A stretch of 64,000 nucleotides of DNA from Periplaneta americana (GCF_040183065.1 NC_091125.1:118468121-118532120); one strand, 5' to 3'; counted from the first letter of the stretch, positions 48,640-60,866 are shown. Notes: generated from the letters alone by a model not told the origin. Program-made: numbers and translations.

Positions 48640-48900
48640 GAGATTATAGCCGGGTTCGTTGCGAATCATTTGACACCACTGCGAACGTTCTATCGCTTCA
48701 CATTCTCGAGTTGCAGCGCGACCCGCCAATTCGTGCAACTTCTCTTCTCCTGCATATCTCAAGATGAATCACCCGCTCCAACTCAAGGTCGCGTTGGATA
48801 CATTTAACCTTCGTCTGTTGATTGCCGTTGACATCATTGGAATATGTGGTGTAGTTCAGAAATTATGGACGCGATAAAACTCGCCTGAAAATAGGTATGT
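48640..48900. other. CpG-rich patch of unknown role
   Basis: About 260 bases with at least 15 CpG in an otherwise CpG-poor region. Short open frames exist on both strands (minus: YAGEEKLHELAGRAATRECE) with no family match. It could be a promoter or first exon of something, or an old repeat. Confidence 0.3.
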
Positions 48901-49244
48901 CTGTCGACTTCCTGGAATGGCATCCTAGTAGGCTACTGTACTGAACTTACACAAGTATTCACATCAAAAGCACAGCGGCTATGCTTGTGTAAACTTTGAT
49001 AGATTCGCAATGGTGGGCCGTAATGATCTCTCATATTTCAATCCAGTTCGACACCTACTACATCTAAAGATATTATTGAACGTAAACATAATATGCATTT
49101 CTTAATAATACAGTTTTATAATACTGCGACCAATGGCCTAAGCGTATTGTAAGTAGGTCGTTGCTATCGGTTTCTTATGAATTATGATCATACAATCTGT
49201 GGTTATGATAAGGTTATTTTACACACAGTATGCGACTTAGCCAC

Positions 49245-49487
49245 CGGCGTTACTCGGTCGGCTGAGGCGCTTGACTGCCGATCCGAAGTTGGGTTTGATT
49301 CCTGGTTGGACTGATTACTTTGTTGGCTTTTTCCGAGGTTTTCCCTAACTGTAAGGCGAATGTCAAGTAATTATGGCGAATCTTCGCCCTCATCTTGTCA
49401 AATACCGTCTCTATCACCAACCCCATCGACGCTAAATAATCGAGTATTTGATACAGCGGGTTAAATAACCACAAAAAAAAAAGTATG
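49245..49487 (+). repeat. tRNA-derived SINE
   Basis: A-box-like GTTACTCGGTCGGCTGAGGC, B-box-like GGTTTGATTCC, then GGCTTTTTCCGAGGTTTTCC and CCATCGACGCTAAATAA, ending in an A-run. Sister of the copy at 27321-27544. Confidence 0.78.
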
Positions 49488-49565
49488 CGACTTGCAGTAC
49501 GACGGCGGTACAATGTGTGAGAACAATTGACCGTTCAAACCAAATCAAGATTAAATCTCTCTCGG

Positions 49566-49945
49566 ACCCTTGCGGTGGCTGTGTGGTCAGACCACCTTGC
49601 CACGCAGACGGTCCAGGTTCTAGTCCCGGTAATGCCTGGGATTTTTAACCCATAGCGACACTTGTGGTGAATAAGGTCGCAGTTGGGGTTTTCACAAAAT
49701 TCTCCCGTTTCCCCATATTAAGAATCTACATCATTCCTTTAACGTCTCTCCTTTCCGTCATCATTCCATAGCAGTCTCCGAATGCCAGATGGTGACGTAT
49801 GAAGGAGGCTGGCCTAGTGTCGAGTGGAGTTGCCTGCTCGAAACCTAGGTACACAGGTAGTCAGCAGATGTGGGTTTGAGAATACACCTAGTTTCAAGGT
49901 TAGAGCAATAGATAAAGGTCGTAGTGTCCTGTCCCGAAATTCAAT
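49566..49945 (+). repeat. Second tRNA-derived SINE, different family
   Basis: Head with GGTGGCTGTGTGGTCAGACC and B-box-like GGTTCTAGTCCC. Long body with TTCTCCCGTTTCCCC, CATCATTCCATAGCAG and GGAGGCTGGCCTAGTG. It lies 80 bases after the previous SINE in the same orientation. Confidence 0.7.
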
Positions 49946-50799
49946 TCAATCCAAGGCTCTCTCGACTAGGTAATTGAGAGTTCGCCGAGATACATTGTAA
50001 ATGGAAAATTGTTGTCAACATTGTCCTGTTGTAAGCAAGACTAGAGTATGGCCCCATGATAGACAAAAGACGACGTAATTATTCAACGTTGACTGCGTAG
50101 AATAGTTTCGTGTATTAATTCATAACAAATTGCCATAAATATTGTATGAAACAGAATACGTAAGTTAACTGATACAGAAATATAGACATATTCGTTTGTG
50201 GAGCTTTACATCTAAACACTACCAACATGCCTGAGAAGGGAAGAAGAGTAACTGAATAAAAGCTTACACAGGGAATATCAGAAAGGAGAAAATATAAAAA
50301 CAGCAAATTAAAAAAATTAAAATCTTATAAAATACTAGTACTATCGAAGAAAAATGGAAAAAGTGGCATAGCTAGGCAGCCCGCAATGAGTTTGAAAAAT
50401 ATGTATTATCCAAGGAAGTTGTCATCCATTCTCAAATAATTTTTATATTAATCTGGGCTCCTCGTTCAAAAACTTTGTTATGAGGCAATTCAGACCTATT
50501 CCATAGCCAGAGTTTAACCCAAACATTCTTTATTTGTTTATTTTTTCTTCTGTATTGCATGAGAAATTCTAAGGGCACAGAAGTCAATGAGTTTATTTTT
50601 AATAGGAGGTCCTATCACTGAATGGAGTGCTTATCTACAAGGTTTCCAAGGAACGATGTCTAACGCAAGTATGATTTCTGTTATCAGTATGTTATGGATC
50701 AGATTATCTGTGACTGTGATACGGAGTATGCACTGTTATATCAAAATATGTAAACTGGAGCACGTTCTGTTAGTCATTTTTAATTGATTATCTGACGAT

Positions 50800-50995
50800 T
50801 CATCATCAATTGCAAAGTTATTTATCGTGCGCGGAAGTGGTGATAGCGAGGAGAGACTGAGGATTTCCCATGGTTTATACGACATTCGCCTTGGATTAGG
50901 AAAAAAAAAAGCCAATCTGAGTGATAGGCTCATGCAGTATTCGAACCCAACCACAGTGAGCTAAGGGTGCCCTCTTGGCTAAAAGCCAGCGCACA
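50800..50995 (-). repeat. Probable decayed SINE
   Basis: The minus strand shows a GGTTCGAATACTGC B-box-like motif and a head with AGCCAAGAGGGC. The plus-strand start tgcaaagttatttatcgtg fits the end of the 46921-type body. Confidence 0.4.
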
Positions 50996-51672
50996 TTAGA
51001 CGTAGACAGCCAGGTCGCAACGGCCGCTATTACCAATACCACTTAAATACAGTAAAATCTCGTTATTCCGGACCCTGGTAAGCCGGACTTAGCTTAATCC
51101 GGACATGCAAAAAAATATGAATTTGGAAAAATTAAAAAAAACCTTGTTTGAAGACTTTTATACATGAAATTATAATAATTACAGGTCCGTCGGACACATC
51201 ATCATAATCATGGATGGGCAACTCGTGCTCACAAAGTGCTAAAAAAAAACCTTGAAAGAGAGTAAGACAGACGGAGCCAGCCACTACACTATTTGTTAAT
51301 ATTTCTTATTATATGTCTTATTTGAAACATAGAACGAGAGAATTTACAAGTATTTATACATTAAAGAGTATTCTTCCGTTCTCAGAAAGGTAATAGGTAG
51401 TCTGTATTCGCAAACAGTCACAAATTCAAGGAAGTAATTATTTTACATGTCACGGCAAATGAAATAAACCTATTTCTGAGCTCTTTCTGTACGTTGAGAG
51501 TTTTACACTTCTTTCTTGTATTAAACTCTGCCTCAAGCACATATAGCATATATGGAAGCAAAGAATTTATTTGGAAATTCTGACTTAGGCAGCATTACGA
51601 ACAGTTTGATTCCTGATTTCTCTGGAATCTGTTCTGTAGATTTATCAATTCAAGCTGTAGGCTAAACTTTCA

Positions 51673-51852
51673 GGGCCGTATTCATAGACATCTTTAGCGC
51701 GGGCTTTCGGTGGATGATCAGCGTTTTTCGTATTCATAAACCAGTGTTAGCGATAGGATATGATTTGAATTCTGTACAAGTAACCAGTGGATACCCGGGG
51801 CTAGCTTAATACGCCCGTAGCGCGTGCTGCGAAATGTCTATGAATAGCACCC
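51673..51852 (+). mobile_element. MITE, 180 bp, 3-bp target duplication (TCA)
   Basis: Begins GGGCCGTATTCATAGACAT and ends ATGTCTATGAATAGCACCC, flanked by TCA on both sides. Near-identical 181 bp copy at 62051-62231 and an inverted copy at 61892-62047. The 3-bp duplication and TIR style fit PIF/Harbinger-type MITEs. Confidence 0.82.
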
Positions 51853-52414
51853 TCAGGATCTTCTATCGGCTGTAGGCGAAAAGGATTTCAGAAAAATCTC
51901 GATTCCTTGTCAATTGTCATTGTTTCTCCAAACTTACCAGTGAATTCTGCTGTAGGTCTTGAAGTAGGGGCTTACATTTGATAAGATTTTCTTATCACTC
52001 TTCAAGATAATTTATAGTCAAGGAAAGTGAAGTTATCTGTGTTTTACATGATACTGCCACGTTTCAAATTTATCCATAAATACTTTTAGCTAGTCGATCA
52101 TATGTCGTGCAATTCTGTAACTCGCATGTGTGTATATATATGCACGTGTATGTGCTAACGATATTTTATGTCAGTTTCACCTTGTTGATATCCTATTTTT
52201 ACCTTTAGCTGTTCTAAAGCAGATCTAGATGGTATTGCTTTACTAAAACCTTCATTGTGTTTATTTGTAACATAAAATGTCATGCGTAAGAAAGTGTAAC
52301 AGAACATAATACAAGCTTTACCTCCCTCCTTAATAAAAAAATTCTCTTTCTACTCATCATTAAAGGGAAATGATCTTGGGATTATATTGTTTTTCACTTA
52401 AAACGAGCCGCCAC

Positions 52415-52735
52415 TTACTGCAGACGAGAGCGAACTTGTGTCTTGCAAGAACCGCATACAGACACTACAGTTAGTAACAGATCCACTTTCTTCAGACGTG
52501 CGGTACTAAAACTGTATCGACTTACAGTATAATTCAGAGCTCTCCGAACACCATGCTCATGGTTAAAATGACATTGAACTGATGTTACACTTTCAAATTT
52601 TGTAAACCGCAACACACATTTCGCTCGCCGTACAGTAAACGGAGTTTTATTTATACAGTCGTTATGAAGTGACAGTTTGACTCTTTTGTTCGTAAAAGCA
52701 GTGATACAAAACTCCATAACGTCATATTGGAGCTA
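52415..52735 (-). pseudogene. Possible N-terminal scrap of a transposon-related HTH protein
   Basis: A 100-codon minus frame includes TVRRAKCVLRFTKFESVTSV followed by QCHFNHEHGV, resembling the helix-turn-helix start of a transposon-linked family common in cockroaches. The downstream part does not follow the family. A chance open frame cannot be excluded. Confidence 0.3.
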
Positions 52736-53194
52736 AAGTAACTTTTGTGTCACTCCTGATATATTTTTAAAGTGATTTTATTTTATGCCTTCTCAAACGG
52801 ATTAGACTATATTTTTATTTAACCATTGGCTTAGAAGCCGTGCCTTTTAAAGAAATTTTGAAGTGAGATACATTGAGTTAGATAATTATGATATATTTGT
52901 CTGTTATCTACTCTGGCTGACAAGCCAATGTAACAGTGTTGATAAAATATCAAGAGTAGGCCTATGTGAGAGAAGTTGTTCCTATATTGGATAATTTCAG
53001 CAGTCTAATGAATAATGGGTCGGAATGAGTAAGGAATGAAATTAAGGAGCAATTTAAATTAGTCAGTGAATTTTATTATATGAAGAACTTCGTATATTTA
53101 AGTAGCCTACTACGAATGTGATGATCTACTCCTATTTTAGTTGTACAGACGTTTCTGTAGAATATATATAGATTAGAAACGCTCACGCTAAATA

Positions 53195-53911
53195 CAGGGT
53201 GTTTCCGAGGTGGTGTTACAAACTTTCAGGGATGATGACGAAGGGTACATGTATCAATTTGAGATAATGAACCATGGTCCGGAAATGACTGAGTCGAAAG
53301 TTATAAGCAAAAATAGTTGTGTAGAAATGGAATTGTAATTTAGCACCACGTGCCCTCATTCCCTTTGGAACAATCGTGGAAAGATGGTATGGGCCGGATG
53401 TCTCCCACGTGGGTACTTGCCCCGATACAATCTGTGAGCTTGTCTACTGTTCCCATTGGCTCATCCGTAATCGAAAATCAGGTCTGCTTATTCTACTCTC
53501 GTGTACTCCTCCATTTCACTAGGACTGATCGACTGGACACTGCAACTTGAACATATACACTGCTGTCTACAGACATGCATATCAGGACCGTCCATGTCCG
53601 TTACACATTACGCTATCTGCATTGCTTTAGTGTAGTTTCCTGTCCCCATATCTCAGACAGCGCACTGAATGGAATACTGTAAGTAGACAACGTAAACAAC
53701 GTCAGATGAATACAGTATGTGTAAGATGTGCAGATAAATACACATAAATAAGTTGTACAGAGGAATAAAATTATTTCATTTCCACACAACTATTTTTGCT
53801 TGTAACTTTCGACTCGGTCATTTCCGGACCAGGGTTCCTTATCTCAAATCGATACATGTGCCCTTCGCCATCATCCCTGAAAGTTTGTAACACCACCTCG
53901 GAAACACCCTA
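53195..53911. mobile_element. Non-autonomous TIR element with long (about 140 bp) inverted ends
   Basis: CAGGGTGTTTCCGAGGTGG at the left is mirrored by CCACCTCGGAAACACCCT at the right. The similarity continues inward for about 140 bases (caaactttcagggatgatg, atgtatcaatttgagataa, cggaaatgactgagtcgaaag). TA lies at both borders. The central 420 bases have no transposase. It fits a Tc1/mariner-type foldback element. Confidence 0.85.
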
Positions 53912-54474
53912 TATACCTGATCGAAGGGGATTAAATCTGCCGAATGTTGAGGATGGCGAATCAATTCAAAAGCATCTTCACCAATTTCCGTAACGCAATC
54001 AGGGATTGCCTTACAAGAACAGCATATCTTTGAAAATTTTGTCACGAGGTTTCTCCACAATTTTCTCCCGAAGCTTAGTTAACAATGAAGAATAATATGC
54101 TCCCGAAACAGTTTTACCTTGTTACAAAATTGTCTTTGTATGGGGGGGGAGGGGAATCGATGCAAGAACTTTTCCTGTCGATTTCTGAACGCAAAATGTA
54201 TTTTGACACTACAGTATTAGGTAAACTAATATAATACATTTCTTATGCTTACTGTATTATCTGTTTTTCATTGTTCGTTGTAGTGTCAAACTTACTGAGT
54301 ATCATTTTTGTTGAAATTGTTCTACGGTACTCCCAGTATAAGCCTACTGTTTTGTTATTTTACCGGAAGCAGAATAGGTCTTCTCTCGTACTTTTTTTGC
54401 CCAGCATTATAAATCTGTACTTAAAATAATTAAATATTATGTTGTTAAATATTAGAAACAAGAATTTTAATTAT

Positions 54475-54645
54475 TTTAGTGGTTTATTTTACGACACTTT
54501 ATCAACTGCTATGGTTATCTAGCGTCAGAATGATATGAAGATGATAATGCCAGCGCCGAAAGTTACCCAGCATTTGCTCTTAATTGGATGAGGGAAAACC
54601 CCGGAAAAAACTTAACCAGGTTAACTTGTCCCAACCAGGATATTT
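54475..54645 (-). repeat. Truncated tRNA-derived SINE body
   Basis: Same body as 23411-23652: tttattttacgacactttat, gcgccgaaagttacccagca, aaaccccggaaaaaactta. It stops before the tRNA-like head, near 54640. Confidence 0.7.
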
Positions 54646-54649
54646 CATT

Positions 54650-55840
54650 GTTAATTCCTGAACATTAGACATGTAGGCCTACATATAATCCTTAGGACAA
54701 AAATATATGGTGGTGACTTACATTTTTTACAACTTATAGTTAAACCATCTTTCACAATACTATAGACTATAGACGATTTGTTATCAATATGTAATACTGA
54801 CTTTCTCTAATGCAAGAAAGCGAAACAATAGTGTAAAAACATAAATTGTGATTATTTATTAATTTATCTAAACGATAACAGCTCCCTGTATCAACAGGCT
54901 GCCACAAAGACAGAGCATATTGTGCAATAGGCAGTTGGAAGTATAAAAAAACATACATATGTTTAAGTTTAATGGAGTCTTACAACAATGATAAGAAATG
55001 ACTGAATAAATAATTAGGTACTAATTAATTATTTGAAGATTACTGTTGACCGTAGAGATGGTTGCGGAGTATAAAATATTGATCCTCTCAGAGCTGCAAG
55101 AACGATGTCATCAATTGCCTTCCTCTGTAGGCCGAAACGTTGCCAGGTCTGGAAGAAGAAACCGGGAATAGTTCCCGCGCTCCAACCATAAGGCCTATTA
55201 CTTCAGTTTGTTGTAGACCGTATTTGTCCATGAAATATGGAACGGTACGTACATAGATGTCGTTTTTTTTTTCCTATTTACATCTTCAGTCTGGCATTGT
55301 ACATATTCACAAATTTCTTTGTAAGAAGATACATACAGTTGGGTGGGGCGAAATTATAATCCCCAACTAGAATATGTAGTGTATGACCCTACAGAAGAGG
55401 ATTTTTTTGCGGCGAAGAAACTCTCTTTCATCCTCCACTCCCCTTAAATCGCACTCTTGTCTATTTCTCATGCGTATGAAACAATTTCGGCGGTGAAATA
55501 TTTTTGTAGAAACGTTCGTGGGACATCATTTAATACACTATTTGTATAAGAGCCCTGGGCATGAAGGGGAAGGAAAAAGGAAAGAAGATACCCCCGCCCA
55601 TGTTCTTTCCACTTCACCACTTTAGAAACGAACACATAGTAAAGCACTGTGCATCAGTGGTGGATTTTAGGCGACCAGCGAGAGCCGAAATCTGTGATGC
55701 ATGCTTTGCTTATATGATCCGTCACTCAGAAGTGTTTGCCATCAGGTCTACTCATATCGGTCCTATACATAACTGTCTTTGCCGGGGAATGTGGAGTGGG
55801 GAGTTAAGGGGTGATCTGCAGTATCTCAATTGAATTAATA
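54650..55840. other. Intergenic, unassigned
   Basis: No gene or confident repeat. The GC-richer frame at 55561-55833 has no domain. Confidence 0.35.
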
Positions 55841-56089
55841 GTGAAGAATCGGTAGAACGGAGAAAAATTCTCGCCGGCACCGAGTCTCGAATCCGGGTTT
55901 CCAGCTTTACGTGCTGGCGCTTTAGCCACTAAGCCACACTGGATTCAAGTTCTGATTCCGGATTGAATGAATACAATAAAAGTGAATCCGGTATGGCTTA
56001 GTGGATAAAGCGCCAGAACGTGAAACTGGAAACCCGGGTTCGAGTCCCGGTGCCGAAGAGAATTTTTCTCTGTTCTACCGATTCATCAC
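55841..56089. repeat. Head-to-head tRNA-like inverted repeat
   Basis: Two arms of about 105 bases (55841-55944 and 55985-56089) are near-perfect reverse complements around a roughly 40-base centre. The right arm, plus strand, has an A box TGGCTTAGTGG at 55994-56004 and a perfect B box GGTTCGAGTCC at 56037-56047, plus a T-stem/loop-like CCGGGTTCGAGTCCCGG. The left arm carries the same on the minus strand. Acceptor pairing is imperfect and the anticodon loop is irregular, so this is a tRNA-derived SINE head in duplicate rather than a working tRNA gene. Confidence 0.75.
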
Positions 56090-56099
56090 CATGTGGAAA

Positions 56100-57799
56100 T
56101 GCAGAATTACTGCATTGAAACTCCATATGTAGCCTACTTCGGTGCATCATAGTAATATGAGTTAATTGTGCCAAGGCCTGGTGTATAATTTCGATATTTT
56201 AATTTAGAACCAATACATCTGCACGTTTCTTCAGACAGCTTCCCTTCCCCCAGTTATTATTTCCTGCACGTAAATAAACTCATTCCTTAAATGTGTCGAA
56301 CTAGTTACGTTTTTTTTTTTTTTTTACTATCAAAAACTAATTACGATATCAGAGTTTGGAAATCGAAGTTCGGACATGTAGAATACGAAGCCAACACGTC
56401 GTTATACATATTTGCTTATCCTTTCGGTAAATTGCATACCTGTTACCCTGCGGGTGTAGAGTGGTAGGGCAGATACCAATGTTGATACATATAACACACG
56501 GAGGAGCATCTTGCTGCTGGAGTATCTCGCTTCTTTATGACTCGGTTCTGGTTCGCATATACAGTAAATTTTATTGCAAGAACCCAGCATGCTTATTGCC
56601 CCATTGTCTTATTTTCTTAGCTTGCTTAATTTCAATATAACAGCTGAACCGACGGAAGCTGCTAGTTCGAAACATTCCTTCGAATTATTTTTCCCATGCA
56701 TGACCCTGAAATATATTCTCAGCAATGTTCAAAATAGAAGAAAAACTAGTGTCACTAAGATGACACATACTTCGTAATATGTTCCACTCGTTTCGCAAGA
56801 ATTGAGTACTTTTATCATGCCGTGAATTGCATTTGCCCTTTATAGGTCATTTTGACATGTATCGGTGTAACGTCTATATTTGACCTACACTTATAAAAAT
56901 AAAAGGATTTTGCGGAACGGAAATTATACTGACGTCATTCAACTTCGGTTGTCATGAAAATTCTTACGTCATATCCGATAAACTCAACAATAATGTGAAC
57001 GAATCCATTTCAACATACAAAGAAAGTCGGTATATATATAATCTACTTGGAAGAGTTTATTATAATCTATGTGGAGGTGATAATATAGTATACCTATTTT
57101 AAAACGAATGCTATTTAGTTGTGCTTTGAATGAACGCGAAACAGTCGCGTGCAAAATACATCCGTAACTATAGAACGTTAAAACATGCTTTGCATTACAA
57201 ACAAATGGATAAATACAGTATGTACCGTATTAAGAACAATATTTACGGGATGTTCTCATGTGTCGTCTATATACAGTTTTATTTCAAATACAAACATAAA
57301 TAATTTACAATGCATCGAAATAGCCTAAGATTAACTTCTGTTTTTTTTCCCCCCCAGGATCTTCATAATATAAAAAATTAATGTACCTGATTTAATTTTT
57401 AAATTATGGTTAAGAAGATCCATGTCATTTATAATATTATCTTTTTATTTATAAAACTCTGAAAATATTAGTGCTCTATTAGAGATTTTAAGTATATTCC
57501 AATAGTACTCTACTGTGACCGTCGGAGTAACTAGCTGTAAAATAATTAAGCCTATAAAAATTTGTCAGCATTTTCTCCTTATTAAGCAGTTATTTTAGGT
57601 TGTTGATTTTGCTATAGAACATAGTATGAAATGGAAATATAAAAATTGGAAATTTATCCTTTGAAGAGGTGGAAAATTCAGATATTTTGCAGCAAAGTAA
57701 CAAATATAAATAACAATCGAGAGGAAATTAAATGCAGAATAAATATGTAAGATGTCTTCTGTTATTCGGTTGAAAAGCATTTATCATCCAGTCTTCTTT
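56100..57799. other. Intergenic, unassigned
   Basis: AT-rich, with T-runs at about 56310 and 57340. No exon, tRNA-like head or TIR pair recognised. Confidence 0.35.
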
Positions 57800-58300
57800 G
57801 AAAAAAATTGAAAGTTAGATTTTATAAAACAGTTATACGTATTACCGGTTGTTCTGTATGGTTGTGAAACTTGGACTCTCACTTTGAGAGAGGAACAGAG
57901 GTTAAGGTGTTCGACAATAAGGTGCTTAGAAAAATATTTGGGGCTAAGAGGGATACAGAATAACGGAGAAAGTTACAGAAAGCAGAACTGCACGCATTGT
58001 ATTCTTCACCTACATATTAGGAACATTAAATCCAGACGTTTGAGATGGGCAGGGCATATAGCTTGTATGGATAAATCCAGAAATGCATATAGAATGTTAC
58101 TTGGGATACCTGAGGGAAAAGGGCCTTTGGGGAGGCTGAGACGTAGATGGGAGGATAATAATAAAATGGATTTGAGGGAGTTGGGATATAATGGTAGGGA
58201 CTGGATTAATCTTGCTTAGGATAGGGACCGATGGCGGGGCTTATGTGAGGGCGGTAATGAATCTCCGGGTTCTCTAAAAGTCATTTGTATGTAAGTATTG
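57800..58300 (+). mobile_element. LINE 3' end (RTE-like), decayed
   Basis: Starts VVLYGCETWTLTLREEQRL and then VFDNKVLRKIFGAKRD. After a shift, the frame at 57884-58219 reads NIKSRRLRWAGHIACMDKSR, then GKGPLGRLRRRWEDN and GYNGRDWINLA. The 3' end follows with DRDRWRGL and the non-coding ctccgggttctctaaaag. Typical last segment of an RTE-like element; inactive. Confidence 0.8.
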
Positions 58301-59218
58301 ATTTTGCTAAGGTTTGTAATTGTACTGATATAATTGCACATTTTTATAAAAAGGATGCAATTTTTCATTTATTGATTTTGCTAAGTCTGATAATTACACT
58401 GATATAATTAAAGACCTCCCCAGAATAAGGATGTAACCAACAAAACTGTAACTCATGTTTCAGAAGAAAGGAAAATAACTTCAGGAGCATATTTCATTTG
58501 GTCTATATTTACTATCACAACCATTTGACTAAACAAGGATTCAAGTTTATTTAGATATTGAACGTAATAATTTACTGCTTTAAATTACTTTTCCCACGTA
58601 CATAACATATTTTAAAAGTCTGATGTTACATCTTTTTCCGCGGAGGTCTTCATTATAAATTTTTCTCAACGTTTTACTTTTATTAAGATTTTTTTAACTT
58701 ATTGATTTTGCTAAGCTTTCTGATTTCAGTAATCTAATAATATCACCATAGTAATATTATTATGTCTTATTCTGATCGGTAGATGAACTAATAAAATTGC
58801 TGCTCAAATTTACACGACACATTTTTTGTACTACGCAATAACACGAAAAACTGTTCACGTGCAAATCAAAACAGATCAGGATTTAAAAATAAATTTTATC
58901 AGAAATTAACTACACGAAACAATAACTATAGGTCCTTTCAATACAACGTAGACCGCACTTATGGGTATGGGTGACTGAGTTGTGAATACATTATAAAAAT
59001 ACGGTAATAAATAAAGATCCATTAATCTTTGTTAAGTTAATGTACTTCACATGCGCCATTTTCGGACACATTGATTCATTGATACTGAATATGAACATAA
59101 ATTTATAAAATCTCTCTACACAGACTGCATACCGAAAGCTATTTTTCGATGTCAGAGATGGTGGAAACGTGTATTTCCCTAAGAATTGGGAATAGCTCTT
59201 TTACAGTATCTTTATATT
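58301..59218. other. Intergenic, unassigned
   Basis: AT-rich. The segment ttattgattttgctaag recurs three times (about 58290, 58370 and 58700), suggesting a small degenerate local repeat. No gene. Confidence 0.4.
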
Positions 59219-59917
59219 TTTTATGCTCGACCATGCCGAAATGTACTAATTATACATCTGGTAGCAGTTCTTTAATGCATGTCATTAAAGTACACCTACT
59301 CATTAAAGTACAGGTCTTCAGCCAATGATAACTCAGCTTACATGTGTTCAGCCAATGACAAGTCAGCTTTGTACCGTTATGAAACCGCAAGTATTGATTA
59401 TTCTCGGATATGCAATCGAAAGAGAATTAGCGAAAAGTCACGGAGGCTGGAAATCCAATACTGTCGCAGAAGGTTATGTTCTGTTACTATAATAATTAGC
59501 GTTAATTGTAAATGATATTGAAATAAATTCAATTTGTCATCTCGTTTTTCAATGTCGAATTCAATAATCAAGGTTATAATATTTTGATATTATCAAGTTT
59601 AACGGGACTACGTCAAGGTCAATGACATTATTGTTCCTCGGAAAAAATCAATACTTTCGCGTCTGCGCACATCTCACAATTCACGACCTAGAACAAGGTC
59701 ACTTCCGATCTTGTCAGATACAAATAAAATGTATACATCTGAATACCGGTAATTTCAAGTTAGAAATATGGTCGAGCATAAAAAGTCGTATGAAACTCGC
59801 CTATAATGGTAATTAAGAAGCTCGTATGAAAATTATGAAACTCGCTTGCGCTCGTTTCATAAATATCCATACTCGATTCTTGATTACTATGATTATAGGC
59901 TCGTTGCATAATGTACT
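59219..59917 (+). repeat. Composite palindromic repeat family, copy 3 (longest)
   Basis: Starts TTTTATGCTCGACCATGCCG; the inverted partner ATGGTCGAGCATAAAAAG lies at about 59768, followed by the hairpin (59799-59900) and the end segment ggctcgttgcataatgtac. Compared with copy 1 it has about 80 extra bases at 59315-59400 containing a duplicated CCAAT-bearing unit. Confidence 0.88.
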
Positions 59918-60325
59918 AATATACGCTCGTAATCAGAAAGTGAAACGAAATCTATATGAACTTGTAGTTGAGAAGAATTATCGGTGCATAAGGTCATAAG
60001 ACCAATGCTTCTTGTCCTACCCGCTCAGTAGGCCTACCTATATACCTGTACCTGTAACCATTTGTAGCGAAGAAGAGATTCTGATTGAGTACATTCTCCT
60101 GTCCGTTTCGGTGAAGTGCGGATGAGGAGCAGTACTGCATTAGATTTAAGAAATACTACATTAGATTATTTTTCAACTTATTAAAATTTTAACAATATTG
60201 TTAGGAAGTTTTAAGTATCCAAATACGTTCAATAGTATCAAGCACTACGTTATTCAACTAGGACCTTTTTTTTATATTGAATTTATGACACAGTAGTCTT
60301 TTAAGTAGCCAGTAGTGTCGTTAAG

Positions 60326-60350
60326 CCTGAAGTGAAGTGAAGTGAAGTGA
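60326..60350. repeat. Short (GAAGT)n tandem repeat
   Basis: Four to five GAAGT units in the region upstream of the candidate gene at 60867. Confidence 0.8.
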
Positions 60351-60866
60351 TCGAGTATCTGCGACTTTTACAGAAAAATAGTCATTTTTATTAAACTTTC
60401 ATAACGACAAGGGTGACACTATTTACAAAGTAATGCGCATTGATTAAGTCTTACGTTATTTTATTTTGTTTGGGCCTCTACTAAGTCGAATAGCAAGGCG
60501 GCAGTTGTACTGTCAGCACAAGCCGGGCGGGCAGGCAGCTATAAGCGGCACGGTGCATGGATAGTTGTTTGGAGAGACGTCTGCAGTGTAGGTTAAGTTC
60601 TCTGTGTTTACTGTTTGCTACTTGGTTCTAAAATTTACTATCGAACGAGGAATTTTCGTTTGTTGTATGTAACTTTTTAAAAAACGAATCACCTGCCCAG
60701 TGTTGTAGAGGTAGTTCATAAAGTAGCGAACAAATTAAAAAAATACGGGAACAGTATTGGACAAGAAATCAAATCGAAGACGTCACAAAACAACATACGA
60801 GAAGAAATAGCCACATTTTGGAAGCAGAGCTGCAGCGTGTGCATCAGAATATGTTTAGGCGCCACA

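Noticed and set aside
51052..51120. Sequence acagtaaaatctcgttattc followed by ccggac repeats, like a pogo/Tigger-type terminal repeat
   Set aside because: No inverted partner was found within the following 2 kb.
53839..54060. Minus frame with HPQHSADLIPFD, vaguely like the mariner HPPYSPDLxPSD block
   Set aside because: Overlaps the end of the long-TIR element at 53195-53911 and no other transposase block is readable; likely chance.
55985..56060. Possible working tRNA gene
   Set aside because: A and B boxes are good, but the acceptor stem does not pair properly and the anticodon loop is the wrong length; it is also duplicated in inverted form.
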